Shown in pieces: positions 33,167-43,328 of a stretch of 64,000 nucleotides of DNA (the first letter of the stretch is position 1; the number at the start of each line of letters is the position of its first letter). Origin of the DNA: an uncultured Syntrophobacterales bacterium (GTDB lineage Bacteria > Desulfobacterota > Syntrophia > Syntrophales > UBA5619); contig CAIYSL010000014.1 of the NCBI GenBank assembly GCA_903928915.1, positions 1 through 64,000 on the forward strand. The letters are read 5' to 3'. The notes beneath the pieces are model-generated. The model ran no database searches, had not been told where the DNA came from, and saw nothing but the letters and a program-made list of their open reading frames with translations. A program made the translations under genes and the position numbers.

Positions 33167-34831
33167 CTACATCTTGTCCGGGGCGGATACCCCCAGCATC
33201 GTCAGGGCATTCTTGAGGACGGTCCGCACGGAGGTGACCAGAAACAGACGTGCCCCGGTGAGGGCCGCGTCGTCGGAAATCACCTTGTTCTTATTGTAGT
33301 AACTGTGGAAAAGCCCCGCCAGATCGTTCAGATAAAAGGTCAAGCGGTGGGGTTCCAGGGATCGGGCAGCCCCTTCGACCACCTCGGGGAAACGGGTGAT
33401 CGTCTTGATCAGGTCGATCTCCGCCGGCAGCCTCAGCAGGCCGAGTTCCGCCTGACCGTACGCGGGCGCGCTGCATCCCCGATCGGCTGCCATCCGGACG
33501 ATGCTGCAGATCCGGGCATGGGCGTACTGCACATAATAGACGGGATTCTCGTTCGACTGCTGCTTGGCGACATCCAGGTCGAAATCGAGGTGGCTGTCGG
33601 AACGGCGCATTAGAAAGTTGTACCTGGCGGCATCCTTCCCCACCTCGTCGACTACCTCGCGGAGGGTGACAAATTCGCCCGACCGGGTGGACATCGCCGC
33701 GGGCTTCCCGCCCCTGAGGAGGTTGACGAGCTGCACCAGGATGACCTGAAGCGCCTCCTTACCGTACCCGAGGGCCTGTACCGCCGCGGACATCCGGGGG
33801 ATGTACCCGTGGTGGTCGGCGCCCCAGATGTCGATGACCGACTCGAACCCGCGCTGGAACTTGTTCTTGTGATAGGCGATATCGGCGGCAAAGTAGGTCG
33901 GATCGCCGTTCTGCCGGACGACCACCCGATCTTTGTCATCGCCGAAGGCGGTGGTCCGGAACCAGAGGGCATCCCCCTCGCGGTAGATGAACCCCTTCTC
34001 CTGCAGTTCCCCGAGGAGCCTTCCCACCCCATCCTCCCGGTAGAGTTCCCGTTCGCTGAAATAGAGATCAAAAACGACGCCGAATTGTCGGAGGTCCTCC
34101 TTGATCCCGGCGAGGATCGCGTCCCCGGCGTACTCGGTGAAGCGCCGGCTGACCTCCTCCGGGTCTCCCTGGAGATGGCTCTTGCCGTCCCGGTCGACCA
34201 GCTCGGCGGCGAGGTCTTTGATGTACTCCCCACGGTAGCAGCCCTCGGGGAATTCCACCTGCTCGCCCAGGAGTTCGCGGTAGCGCAGAAAAACCGATTT
34301 CCCGAGATTGTTCATCTGGTTGCCCGCGTCATTGATGTAGTATTCTCGAAAGACCCGGTACCCCACGGCTGCAAGGATGTTTGCCATCACATCGCCGACG
34401 ACGGCGCCCCGCGCGTGCCCGATGTGGAGCGGGCCCGTGGGATTGGCGCTGACGAATTCCACCTGGATGCGTCTTCCTGCCCCCACGTCCGCCGCGCCGT
34501 ACCGCTGGCCCTGGCGCTCCACCTGTTCAAGGAGGGAAGCCCAGCATCCTTCACGGATAAAGAAATTCATGAATCCCGGGCCGGCGATCTCCACTTTTTC
34601 CAGGATCCGCCGGGGATCGTCAATCCGGGCGGAAACGATCCGGGCGATGTCGCGGGGGTTCTTTTTTGCCTGCGCCGCAAGGATCATCGCAACGTTGGAG
34701 GCGTAATCCCCGTGCAGCGGATCCTTCGTCAGCTCTATCTCGATCGGGGGAGGGGTCGCCAGGGTAAGTTCCCCCGTGTCGACGCTCGCCCGGATCGCCT
34801 TATCCAGGAGTGCAACCAGCAGTTGTTTCAT
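33167..34831 (-). CDS. argS: Arginyl-tRNA synthetase
   Basis: [22 protein letters not shown], class I ArgRS; ATG at 34831 ([13 protein letters not shown]). Confidence 0.97.
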   Translation of the reverse strand: MKQLLVALLDKAIRASVDTGELTLATPPPIEIELTKDPLHGDYASNVAMILAAQAKKNPRDIARIVSARIDDPRRILEKVEIAGPGFMNFFIREGCWASLLEQVERQGQRYGAADVGAGRRIQVEFVSANPTGPLHIGHARGAVVGDVMANILAAVGYRVFREYYINDAGNQMNNLGKSVFLRYRELLGEQVEFPEGCYRGEYIKDLAAELVDRDGKSHLQGDPEEVSRRFTEYAGDAILAGIKEDLRQFGVVFDLYFSERELYREDGVGRLLGELQEKGFIYREGDALWFRTTAFGDDKDRVVVRQNGDPTYFAADIAYHKNKFQRGFESVIDIWGADHHGYIPRMSAAVQALGYGKEALQVILVQLVNLLRGGKPAAMSTRSGEFVTLREVVDEVGKDAARYNFLMRRSDSHLDFDLDVAKQQSNENPVYYVQYAHARICSIVRMAADRGCSAPAYGQAELGLLRLPAEIDLIKTITRFPEVVEGAARSLEPHRLTFYLNDLAGLFHSYYNKNKVISDDAALTGARLFLVTSVRTVLKNALTMLGVSAPDKM

Positions 34832-35011
34832 CGATGACCGTTCCTCAATACGAAAAAAGTTGGCCGCGAGGCCAACCCGTTGTCCCTTCCCTCCAGCGCA
34901 AGAGGATGATCTTGCCGCCGGACACTGCCACCGCCCCCCGGTCCCGGCCTGCCGCCGTTCGGCGCAGATCATTCCGCCGCCGTCGACCGGAAGCGCGCGG
35001 CTCCGCACGGC

Positions 35012-35185
35012 CTACTGCTCGCGGCCTCCCCTCTCCACCGCCTCGATGTCCAGATCCTTGATGGTCCGATCACGCGAGTAGTCCGGGCAGCGGACGCACC
35101 CCGCTGCGTCGGTGACGACGCTGAACCTCTTCTGGCAGTTCTGCCGCCAGGCGCAGATCGAACAGTACTGTTTTTCCATCCCCAT
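35012..35185 (-). CDS. 57-aa cysteine-rich protein (not in supplied ORF track)
   Basis: MGMEKQYCSICAWRQNCQKRFSVVTDAAGCVRCPDYSRDRTIKDLDIEAVERGGREQ*; two CxxC pairs plus one Cys. Confidence 0.6.
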   Translation of the reverse strand: MGMEKQYCSICAWRQNCQKRFSVVTDAAGCVRCPDYSRDRTIKDLDIEAVERGGREQ

Positions 35186-35301
35186 GAACGCCGCCCAGTC
35201 CCGGCCGTGCCGTTTTGAATCAGCCGGTACCCTATATTGATCCCGGTATCAAGTCAAGGAAATTGACGTGCCGGACGAGGCCTGCCGCAGCGGCAGATGC
35301 G

Positions 35302-35333
35302 ACGAAGCCCCGCCATGCGGGGCGGGGCTTCGT
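35302..35333. terminator. Terminator-like hairpin between pilY1 and the small Cys-rich ORF
   Basis: ACGAAGCCCCGCC - ATGC - GGGCGGGGCTTCGT inverted repeat; weak T tract. Confidence 0.45.
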
Positions 35334-35369
35334 CCGGGTCCGTACCCTGGGGCTCCGGGGCTGCCGCGA

Positions 35370-38300
35370 TCACTCCACGCGCCGGTCCCGCCAGTAGAGC
35401 AGATTGGTGCGATTCGCCAATCCCGGGGGGGTAATGCCCGCCCGCTGGGTCTGGGCACCGGTGCTGCCGCTCCCGCTGGTTGTGACGTAGAGGTCGGGAG
35501 TCCCGGTGGTGGGCCGAAGTGAAATGATCGGCGCCGACGGGATACCCGTCCCTATATCCATGACGCGGGGATTGGTTGTGGCGGTGCTGCCCTCGACCCT
35601 GAGCTCACCCCCGGCGGTGGTAGCATTGACGCCATAAAGCTTCGCCGCACCGCCCTGATAGCAGGGGTTCGTGTTGCTCGACGGGGTAAAGGAGGTGACG
35701 TACAGGACCCCACCGAAGACCGTCAGATCCGAGAGGATCTTCTCTCCCAGTCCGGTCATGTTGATGTAGTACCCCTGTTTGGTGGGGTCGTTGAACACTG
35801 CCCCCTCGCTGGAAACATTCTGCATATTTGATATGGTGCGCGTGCTCGTCCAGTCAGTGTCCTTCAGGGCGAAGATCTTCTCCTGCGCGTTCGGCGCCGT
35901 GGGGTCCAGTTTATCGCCGGTGCCCCAGTAGACCCAGAGGTTCCCCTCATGGTCCTTGGCCACTGCGGCCAACGTGTAGACCGGTCGGATGCCGGAAGAA
36001 GCGTTTGCCTCGAACAGGCGGCTGCCGCTCCAGTTCGACGTGGTGCACGTGGTGCCGTCCGCGGCCCGGCAGAACTTGAACCGCCACATATTGCTGCCGA
36101 GATCGCCCACATAGGCAGTGTCGACGAACCCGTCGTTGTCCGTGTCGACGATCGCTGGCGCAGCAGGGATGGGATAGTCCAGGTTGGAGTCGTTTGCCTT
36201 ACTGAAGCTCCACAGAACGCTGCCGTCGCGGAGATCGACGACGTAGAAGGACTTGCCGCTGTTGGCCGCGCCGGGTGCATAGACGCCGCCGCCGATGAAC
36301 CCCACCCATTTTTCGTTCCCGCCGTCGAGCACCCGGCCGACCATCATCTTGCTCCAGGGTGCGCCCATGTACGGGGCCTGGGAGGCCGGTACTGCCAGCC
36401 GCCATTTGAACGTGGGGCTCAGGCTGCTGGTGACATCCACGGCGTAATACCCGCAGTAATTGGCGTATGTCCCGGTGTAGGCGGGGTTGAACCCGGAATC
36501 GCAGGACGCAGACGAAGACCAGAGATTCGTTCCGGCCCCCCTCCCCTCGGCGAACACGAGTAGTGTCTTCCAGTCACCGCTGCTCTTCGACGTGCCGGCG
36601 CTCCATGAACCGGGGATCCAGGCATCTGCCACCGTGACCGGGCCGTCGACGAAGTATTGGTGGGTCAGCGACGACGGCTCGGTGGCATGGGCAACGAGTT
36701 TCAGCTTGGACAGGAGGTTCGGCGGGATGAAACTCCACGCCTCGCTGCCGTCGCTGGTCCTGAAGGCGTGCAGCTGCCCGTCGTTCGCGCCCACGAGGAT
36801 GACCCGGCCGGAATAGGGGCTCGTCTTCCGGAGATGACCACTGCGGTGCTGGTTGAAGGCAGTCGGATTGCTCGTGTCCCGAAAGTCCTCGAAGTACGCG
36901 GAAGGCTCGCCCACCGTGATCGGAGTCGAACGGAAAACATCGCCCAGTTTCCAGTTGTCCTGGTTGTAAGCGCTGTCGCCGCGGATGTAGCCGACTACCA
37001 TATCGCGTTCGGCATCCGTCGCGACCGCCAATCGCTCCTTGGTGATCGTCCCCGTGGTGAAATCCAGCAACGAACCGCCGATATAGGTCTTGATGACCCG
37101 GCTGGCCGCCGTGGTGCTGTCCTTCAACACAGTGCCCGCGTCCCAGTCGGGGTCCGCGGCGACCCCGCCGGTAGAGGAGTTGATGGTGAACCGCCGCAGA
37201 TGCCCGTGCCAGAATGGATCCGTCTGGAGCGGCTGGAACGAGCCCTCATAGATGTAGTTCTCGTCGGCCGTGCGCGACGACTGGATCGATGCCTGTGAGA
37301 AGGAATAGGTGGCCTCGCGGATGATCGTGATGGCTGCCTTCACGGCAGCGACAAGTTCATTCGCATCGCCGGCGAGAAAAGCGTATCCCGACAGGTCCAG
37401 GTACCCCGGATCGTTGGAACTGGCGCGGAAGCTTGACTGACTGTTGCCGGTGCCCGGATAGGGCCGCGTGGCGTCGTAACAGGCCTCGGTCAGGGTCGAG
37501 CCGTCCGCCGAGCAGCCGGTGACTCCCGTCGGATAGCAGGCGGAGGAGGTCAGGTTGCAACAGGCCGACGGATTATCGGTGGCGTGGCAGCCGGTCGCGA
37601 TGCTGTAGGCAGTGGGGCTTCCTGAGTTGGCCTGATTCGGGTTGTCCGTCTTGCCGTACAGGGCCATCCAGTTGAGGGTGTTCCGCAGGTACGGGGGCAT
37701 CGCGGTTCCGAACCCGATCACGAACACCCGGTACCCCGCATCGGCCAGGGCCTTGGCCCTGGCCACGGCCTCCCGCCGGTTCTTGTAGCGATGCGGGTCG
37801 CACTCCGAACCATCGCCGCCGCAGCCGTAAGTGTCCGACCCGTCGGTGATCAGGATGACGAACTTCTGCCGGCAGTCCTTGGCGTCGTCGGTGGCCTTGT
37901 GGGCGTCGAGGTACAGCTTCGCCTCTTTCAGCTGCGTTATCAGCGGCGTCCCGCCGCTGGCGGATTCGGCCTGCACCGCGGTGTTGATACTGCTGTAACT
38001 GGAATTGATCTCCTTGATGATCCGATTGCAGCCATCGCTGTAACTGTTTCCCGTGTCGTCTTCGCTGCAGTTGTAGAAGCGCATGTACCCGATCCTGACC
38101 CCGAGGCTGGTCTCGTCCTGGCTGTTGATGTTCCCGTTGTCGTTGTCGTCGAGGATGCTGAACACGGAGCGCTTGGCGATGGCCAGGCGGCTGCAGTTGA
38201 CGGTGCAGCCGCCGGAGGTGCACTGCGTATTGCAGGCGGCGGTGTTGATGGGCGACTCGCACCCGGTGGTCTGGCATTGCACCTGGCAGGACCTTCCGCT

Positions 38301-38888
38301 CCAGGAGGAGTAGTGCGAGCTGGCGCAGAATCCGTTCCGGCAGTCGGACCAGTTTTCACTGTACCGGCAGTTGTACGTATCCGGCGTCGTGCAGGAGGAG
38401 TGGGCGTAATAGGTCACACCAGCGGGAACAGCACTGTTGCAGAACCCATCGGTCCTCCCGCAGGCGGCGCCGCGGCAGTTGGCAACGTCGGCGGTGTTGG
38501 CGGGAGAGGACGCGTACACGGTCGTGGCGGTCTTGCCGCTGGTGCAGAACCCGTTGCTGCAGCCGGTCCCGACGCAGTTTACCGGATCGGGGGTGCTGCA
38601 TGACCCGCTCGAGTAGTAGGTGGTGGCGCTCTTCGAACTGGCACAGTACCCGCCCACGCAGCCGGTACCTTTACAATTCGCCTCATCGGAGGCGCAGGAC
38701 AGGGTCGATCCATAGATCGCATCATCGCCCGCCGGGTTCCATGCCATGCTCCCCGAAAGGTCCAGGGCGATCAGGGCGTCCGGGGCCGTTGTCGCAGTGA
38801 AAAGGGCCGTTTCATCGGCGCGCGCCCCCCCGGCCAGCAGAACGCCGCAGATGAGGAGCGCAAGAACCATCAGTCGTCTGTTTATCAT
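35370..38888 (-). CDS. pilY1: PilC/PilY-family type IV pilus tip/assembly protein (PilY1-like)
   Basis: vWA MIDAS LDLSGSM, C-terminal propeller, DTDNDGFVD Ca-loop, downstream of minor pilins; SD GGAGGAAGAG before ATG 38888. Confidence 0.88.
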   Translation of the reverse strand: MINRRLMVLALLICGVLLAGGARADETALFTATTAPDALIALDLSGSMAWNPAGDDAIYGSTLSCASDEANCKGTGCVGGYCASSKSATTYYSSGSCSTPDPVNCVGTGCSNGFCTSGKTATTVYASSPANTADVANCRGAACGRTDGFCNSAVPAGVTYYAHSSCTTPDTYNCRYSENWSDCRNGFCASSHYSSWSGRSCQVQCQTTGCESPINTAACNTQCTSGGCTVNCSRLAIAKRSVFSILDDNDNGNINSQDETSLGVRIGYMRFYNCSEDDTGNSYSDGCNRIIKEINSSYSSINTAVQAESASGGTPLITQLKEAKLYLDAHKATDDAKDCRQKFVILITDGSDTYGCGGDGSECDPHRYKNRREAVARAKALADAGYRVFVIGFGTAMPPYLRNTLNWMALYGKTDNPNQANSGSPTAYSIATGCHATDNPSACCNLTSSACYPTGVTGCSADGSTLTEACYDATRPYPGTGNSQSSFRASSNDPGYLDLSGYAFLAGDANELVAAVKAAITIIREATYSFSQASIQSSRTADENYIYEGSFQPLQTDPFWHGHLRRFTINSSTGGVAADPDWDAGTVLKDSTTAASRVIKTYIGGSLLDFTTGTITKERLAVATDAERDMVVGYIRGDSAYNQDNWKLGDVFRSTPITVGEPSAYFEDFRDTSNPTAFNQHRSGHLRKTSPYSGRVILVGANDGQLHAFRTSDGSEAWSFIPPNLLSKLKLVAHATEPSSLTHQYFVDGPVTVADAWIPGSWSAGTSKSSGDWKTLLVFAEGRGAGTNLWSSSASCDSGFNPAYTGTYANYCGYYAVDVTSSLSPTFKWRLAVPASQAPYMGAPWSKMMVGRVLDGGNEKWVGFIGGGVYAPGAANSGKSFYVVDLRDGSVLWSFSKANDSNLDYPIPAAPAIVDTDNDGFVDTAYVGDLGSNMWRFKFCRAADGTTCTTSNWSGSRLFEANASSGIRPVYTLAAVAKDHEGNLWVYWGTGDKLDPTAPNAQEKIFALKDTDWTSTRTISNMQNVSSEGAVFNDPTKQGYYINMTGLGEKILSDLTVFGGVLYVTSFTPSSNTNPCYQGGAAKLYGVNATTAGGELRVEGSTATTNPRVMDIGTGIPSAPIISLRPTTGTPDLYVTTSGSGSTGAQTQRAGITPPGLANRTNLLYWRDRRVE
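38193..38696 (-). repeat. Degenerate Cys-rich tandem repeats within PilY1-like protein
   Basis: Units: SCASDEANCKGTGCVGGYCASSKSATTYY / SCSTPDPVNCVGTGCSNGFCTSGKTATTVY / NTADVANCRGAACGRTDGFCNSAVPAGVTYY / SCTTPDTYNCRYSENWSDCRNGFCASS. Confidence 0.8.
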
Positions 38889-39024
38889 CGTCTCTTCCTC
38901 CTCTCCCCGAAACGGCGGAGACATTCGCGCATCGGGCACCGATGCAAACATGGGATCGCTCCCTCGCTGCTGTTACGTACCTACTGCACATCTCCCCGCT
39001 GCCCTGCCCCCTGGGGGAAAGCGC

Positions 39025-39528
39025 CTACCGTGACATGGTGGTTATCTCGATCGGCCCGAAGCCCATCCCCACATCGATGGCCACTGAGGTGTCGTAGGTG
39101 GTGTTGCTACCTGTCACCGTGCAGCTGTAGCGCCGCTGTCCCCACTGCTGGCCGCCGCCGATCGAGTACCCGGTCAACGGCAGCGCATCGGGTCCCGACG
39201 TGGGCCTGCCGACGGCGCTGATGACGTACCGCGACGAGGGGTCGGCGGCGGCGTCCACCTGATAAGGGGTGTTCACCTTGTCGACAAGCATCGTCGCTGG
39301 GTCAAAGTCCTGCAACATCCGGTGGATACCGGTTTCGGCGGCCGCGAGCGCCTTCTTTTCTCCGACGATGCGGCTGCTGATCTTCAGGTCCCCCGTAGAA
39401 ACGGAAACCGCCAGGTACCCGAGCGCAATGAGGATCATGATGGCAAGGATAGCTGTCACCAGGGCAAACCCGGCCCGTCGCGTGTCCCGCCCTCCGGCGT
39501 CTTTCTTTTCAATCGATGATGATCGCAT
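39025..39528 (-). CDS. PilX-like pilus assembly protein
   Basis: RAGFALVTAILAIMILIALGYLAVSVSTGDLKISSRIVGEKKALAAAETGI. Confidence 0.78.
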   Translation of the reverse strand: MRSSSIEKKDAGGRDTRRAGFALVTAILAIMILIALGYLAVSVSTGDLKISSRIVGEKKALAAAETGIHRMLQDFDPATMLVDKVNTPYQVDAAADPSSRYVISAVGRPTSGPDALPLTGYSIGGGQQWGQRRYSCTVTGSNTTYDTSVAIDVGMGFGPIEITTMSR

Positions 39529-40213
39529 GGTTCCTCGGAATTACGCTCGTGGAGTACACCATCTTCCGCCGCTGTCCCGTGTCCACATCCACGTTCTCCG
39601 TCTCCACCCACAGGGTGATGTCGACCCGGGCGATGTTCGGGATGGCTGCCGGCAGTCCCCCGGTTATCTCGACCCCCTGGGCGTTGAAGTACCGAAAGAC
39701 GGGGACCCCGGTGGTGTTGATGACCCGGACGGCGCGCGGTCTGCCGCTGGAGGGAGTATCGCCCAGAAAGGGCTGCGCCCCCCCGCACCCGGTTTCGCGG
39801 GTGATGTACTGGTTTACCATGTCGAAGCTGTAGGTGATGATCTCGTTGGGGTTGGGGGTGGCGCTCCGGGCCACCGCACTGTTCCAATTGAGGTCCGACT
39901 CGATGCTGATCGAGAAGGGGTTCGCCGCCTGGATCCCCATGTAATTCTGGTTGGCGGACTGCACGTTACACGTTCCGCTGGGAACGACCCAGATTCCCGG
40001 CGCGTAGTTCGGGTTGAACGAGGCCATCTGGATCTCGATGGCCATCAACTCCAGAGCGGCACGGGCATCCTGTCCGGCAACCACCTTCCGCTCGACGTCG
40101 CTCGTCGACCGCTGTCCCGACACGACGCCCGCGTAGATGGCCGCGATGATCACGGACCCGACGACGATCGAGATCAGCATTTCGACCAGGGAAAATCCAG
40201 CCTGTCTCTTCAT
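39509..40213 (-). CDS. PilW-like minor pilin
   Basis: MKRQAGFSLVEMLISIVVGSVIIAAIYAGVVSGQRS; ATG at 40213 overlaps upstream stop. Confidence 0.83.
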   Translation of the reverse strand: MKRQAGFSLVEMLISIVVGSVIIAAIYAGVVSGQRSTSDVERKVVAGQDARAALELMAIEIQMASFNPNYAPGIWVVPSGTCNVQSANQNYMGIQAANPFSISIESDLNWNSAVARSATPNPNEIITYSFDMVNQYITRETGCGGAQPFLGDTPSSGRPRAVRVINTTGVPVFRYFNAQGVEITGGLPAAIPNIARVDITLWVETENVDVDTGQRRKMVYSTSVIPRNHAIIID

Positions 40214-40641
40214 ATGCACCCCAACCGGAAGGGTTCCTGACGGGTGACGACGATGCTCTCCCGGATGCCCGTGGCGTTCAGTGGCGGCCACGTCACCAAA
40301 ACGGTGACCCTCCAGACGTTCGTAGCGACGACCGCCGTGGTTGCCTGTACCGTGAAGCCGATATCGCCCGCCTGGGCCGTCCCCTGGCCGCTGGTGTAGA
40401 CGGTTTGGGTAGCGGTACCCGTGGCGACGACGTTGCAGGGGTTCATGATCGCCAGCTCCCGTGCGGTCAGTTCCTTGCTGAGAATCATCGCCGCCCGCCC
40501 GAGGTAATCGGTCCTGGCGCTCGCCCTCCATGCCGAGGGCTGCATCGACAGGAGCCCGATCAGCCCAAGGGAGACGAGCAGGATCGCGAGCACCGATTCG
40601 ACCAGGGTAACGCCCCGTTCATTGCATCGTGTACTGGACAT
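40210..40641 (-). CDS. Type IV pilus modification protein PilV-like
   Basis: ERGVTLVESVLAILLVSLGLIGLLSMQPSAWRAS. Confidence 0.83.
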   Translation of the reverse strand: MSSTRCNERGVTLVESVLAILLVSLGLIGLLSMQPSAWRASARTDYLGRAAMILSKELTARELAIMNPCNVVATGTATQTVYTSGQGTAQAGDIGFTVQATTAVVATNVWRVTVLVTWPPLNATGIRESIVVTRQEPFRLGCI

Positions 40642-41122
40642 AGGTCCTTCCCGTGATGTTGACGGTGATGGCCGCCGTGGAGCCCAGCCTGTTCGTCAGG
40701 GTCACGTTCCCCCCCGACACGGTTCCCCGCCGTTGGAAGTTGACCGTGGAGCCGCCGCTGAAATTGACGCTTACCAGGCGGATGCCGTTCCCGAACGACG
40801 CCAGCGACTTCGGGGCCAGCCAGACATTCTCCCAGGCGGCCGGGGGGTTGCGGGAAAGGACGTAGCTGTTGCCGCCCACGTCGAAGGTCATCCGGTAGAT
40901 GGTCACGCTATTCTCGACGGCCATCTGCCGCGCCGCAAACAGGTCCGCCATCACCTCGCGCGCCGCGGTCTTCAGGTCGGCGTTCGTGGAATACCGTTGG
41001 AACTGAGGCACGGCGATCGTCGCCATGACCGCGATCAGGGCCAGGGTGATCAGCAGCTCTACGAGCGAAAATCCGCTCCGCGAACATGCGCGGTTCATAA
41101 ATATTTTCTTGAATGTTTTCAT
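40619..41122 (-). CDS. FimT/GspH-like pseudopilin
   Basis: RSGFSLVELLITLALIAVMATIAVPQFQRYSTNADLKTAAREVMADLFAARQMA. Confidence 0.82.
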   Translation of the reverse strand: MKTFKKIFMNRACSRSGFSLVELLITLALIAVMATIAVPQFQRYSTNADLKTAAREVMADLFAARQMAVENSVTIYRMTFDVGGNSYVLSRNPPAAWENVWLAPKSLASFGNGIRLVSVNFSGGSTVNFQRRGTVSGGNVTLTNRLGSTAAITVNITGRTYVQYTMQ

Positions 41123-41316
41123 AAAGAAATCTGCCTTTGGCTGCATGATACGGGTAATGCAAATCTGTTGTCAATAGGAATCAGCAGCTGGCGAGTGAAC
41201 CAGTTCACAGCTCCTGTGTGATGCACCTCACAGGTGCCGGGCAGGACGTGCGGGCGTGAGGATGCATCCGCTCCGGTGCGGGGGGGGGAGCACGGGGCCG
41301 GCTGCGCCAGCTGGTC

Positions 41317-42093
41317 TCATTCCCCGAAGAACGGGAGGAGTCCGGCCAGGTACTCTCCGCAGAACAGGTGAAGGACGGCAGCCGCGCAGAGGAACGGACC
41401 GAAGGGAACCGCATACCGCATATCCTTGCCCTTTCCCCAGATCAGCGCAACCCCTACGACCGCGCCCAGCAGAGAACTGACGAACAGGATGAACAGCAGG
41501 GCCTGCCAGCCGAGAAATCCCCCTAGCAGGGCCAGAAGGTTGACGTCCCCGCCACCCATCCCTTCCCTCCCCGTCAAGGCTTCGTAGTACACGGCCACGA
41601 AATAGAGGGTGCCCGCTCCGATCATGACGCCGAGGAAGGCATCGATCGGGGTGAGCCCGAGGAACAGCACGGCCAGAACGGCAAAGAGGGGAATACCGCT
41701 CAGGGTCAGGATATGGGGGATGAGCTGATGATCAAGGTCGATGCAGGTGATGACGATCAGCACGCAGACGAACAGAAACGCGGCGGGATAGGCCGGCGTC
41801 AGACCGTATTTCCCGAAGAGCAGGCCGGCGAACCCCGCGGTGATCACCTCGACGACGGGATACCGGAGGGGGATCCCCTCCCTGCAGTCCCGGCACCTTC
41901 CGCCGAGGAGGAGATAGCTGAGCAGGGGGATGTTGTCGCGGACCCGGATCGGATGGCCGCATCGGGGACAGCGGGAAGCGGGGAAGACGACGGAGAGCCC
42001 CTCCGGAATCCGGCAGATGCACACGTTGAGGAAGCTCCCCACTGCCAACCCGGCCAGGGTAAAGATGACCGTCAACCCAACCGTCGAGAACAT
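41317..42093 (-). CDS. pilD: Prepilin peptidase (A24)
   Basis: GSFLNVCICRIPEGLSVVFPASRCPRCGHPIRVRDNIPLLSYLLLGGRCRDC; GGGDVNLLALLG. Confidence 0.94.
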   Translation of the reverse strand: MFSTVGLTVIFTLAGLAVGSFLNVCICRIPEGLSVVFPASRCPRCGHPIRVRDNIPLLSYLLLGGRCRDCREGIPLRYPVVEVITAGFAGLLFGKYGLTPAYPAAFLFVCVLIVITCIDLDHQLIPHILTLSGIPLFAVLAVLFLGLTPIDAFLGVMIGAGTLYFVAVYYEALTGREGMGGGDVNLLALLGGFLGWQALLFILFVSSLLGAVVGVALIWGKGKDMRYAVPFGPFLCAAAVLHLFCGEYLAGLLPFFGE

Positions 42094-42111
42094 CCAGCCA
42101 CCCGCCGGCGT

Positions 42112-42567
42112 TCAGCCGTCCTTTCGCTCCCAGTCGTAGGGGATGTCGTTGTCATGGGGGTGAACGCGGAATTCGTCCGGTTCCCGGTGATCGTAGGCCT
42201 CGGTCGGGGTGTTCACGACGATCGCCTCTTCCGTGGATATGCACTTGAACCCGTGAAATACCAACGGCGGGATATGGATGAGGATCGGATTGTGCGCACC
42301 GGCGAAATACTCGTCGATATTCCCCCGGGTGTTCGACCCCTCCCGCCCGTCGTACAGGACGATCTTCATCATTCCTTTGAGGACGGCCATGTTGTCGGAC
42401 TGCCGTTTGTGGTAATGCCATCCCTTTACCACGCCCGGATAGGCGGTGGTCATGTAGACCTGCCCGAACCGGGTGAACAGCGCATCATCGGCCCGCAGGA
42501 TCTCCATCAGCCGCCCCCGTTCGTCGGCAATCACGGTGAGCCTCTTGACCATCACCCCGTCGATCAT
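42112..42567 (-). CDS. dTDP-4-dehydrorhamnose 3,5-epimerase-like protein
   Basis: VYMTTAYPGVVKGWHYHKRQSDNMAVLKG ... IPPLVFHGFKCIS. Confidence 0.82.
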   Translation of the reverse strand: MIDGVMVKRLTVIADERGRLMEILRADDALFTRFGQVYMTTAYPGVVKGWHYHKRQSDNMAVLKGMMKIVLYDGREGSNTRGNIDEYFAGAHNPILIHIPPLVFHGFKCISTEEAIVVNTPTEAYDHREPDEFRVHPHDNDIPYDWERKDG

Positions 42568-42599
42568 CGTCCCTCCCCCGTCGCCCCCCCGGCTTTCGC

Positions 42600-43328
42600 C
42601 TACAGTCTGTTCGCCCCGGTCTTCATCACCATGCTCGCCGCGTATTGCAGGGAATCGAAGGTCCCGGCATCGGTCCACCACCCGTCCAGGATGTCCCAGG
42701 CGATCTTCCCCTCCCGGATGTAGAAGTTGTTCACGTCGGTGATCTCCAGCTCTCCCCGCTCCGAAGGCTTGAGCGTTTTGATGAAATCGAACACTCGTCT
42801 GTCGTACATGTAGATCCCGATGACCGCATAGTTCGAGGCCGGGACACAGGGTTTTTCGTCGATCCGGACGATCCGCTCCCCGTCGAAAGCCGGGACGCCG
42901 AACCGCTGCGGGTCCGGCACCTCCTTGAGGAGGATGCGCGCCCCCTCGTTCTGCGCCCGGAACGATTCCACGGCAGAGCGGATGTTCTTCTCGATGATGT
43001 TATCCCCGAGGATGACGACGATCTTATCGTTGTCGGTGAAGTATTCCGCGAGACTCAGGGCCGCGGCTATCCCCCCTTCCCCCTCCTGGTAGGTGTAATT
43101 CAGATGGCGCAGGCCGAATTCCTTGCCGTTTCCCAGCAGGCGCAGGAATTCGCCGGCACTGTTGCCGCCGGTCACGATCAGGATCTCATCGATTCCGGCG
43201 TTCACCAGCGTGCGGATGGGGTAGTAGATCATCGGTTTGTTGTAGATCGGCAGGAGGTGTTTGTTGGTCACCTTCGTCAGGGGATACATCCTCGTCCCCA
43301 ACCCGCCGGCCAAGACGACGCCCTTCAT
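42600..43328 (-). CDS. Short glucose-1-phosphate thymidylyltransferase-like nucleotidyltransferase
   Basis: MKGVVLAGGLGTRMYPLTKVTNKHLLPIYNKPMIYYPI; about 242 aa; ATG at 43328 (track ORF extends far upstream spuriously). Confidence 0.87.
   Translation of the reverse strand: MKGVVLAGGLGTRMYPLTKVTNKHLLPIYNKPMIYYPIRTLVNAGIDEILIVTGGNSAGEFLRLLGNGKEFGLRHLNYTYQEGEGGIAAALSLAEYFTDNDKIVVILGDNIIEKNIRSAVESFRAQNEGARILLKEVPDPQRFGVPAFDGERIVRIDEKPCVPASNYAVIGIYMYDRRVFDFIKTLKPSERGELEITDVNNFYIREGKIAWDILDGWWTDAGTFDSLQYAASMVMKTGANRL

Noticed and set aside
38193-38696. The Cys-rich repeats as a CRISPR-like array
   Set aside because: Repeats are in frame, degenerate at DNA level and part of the PilY1 coding sequence.
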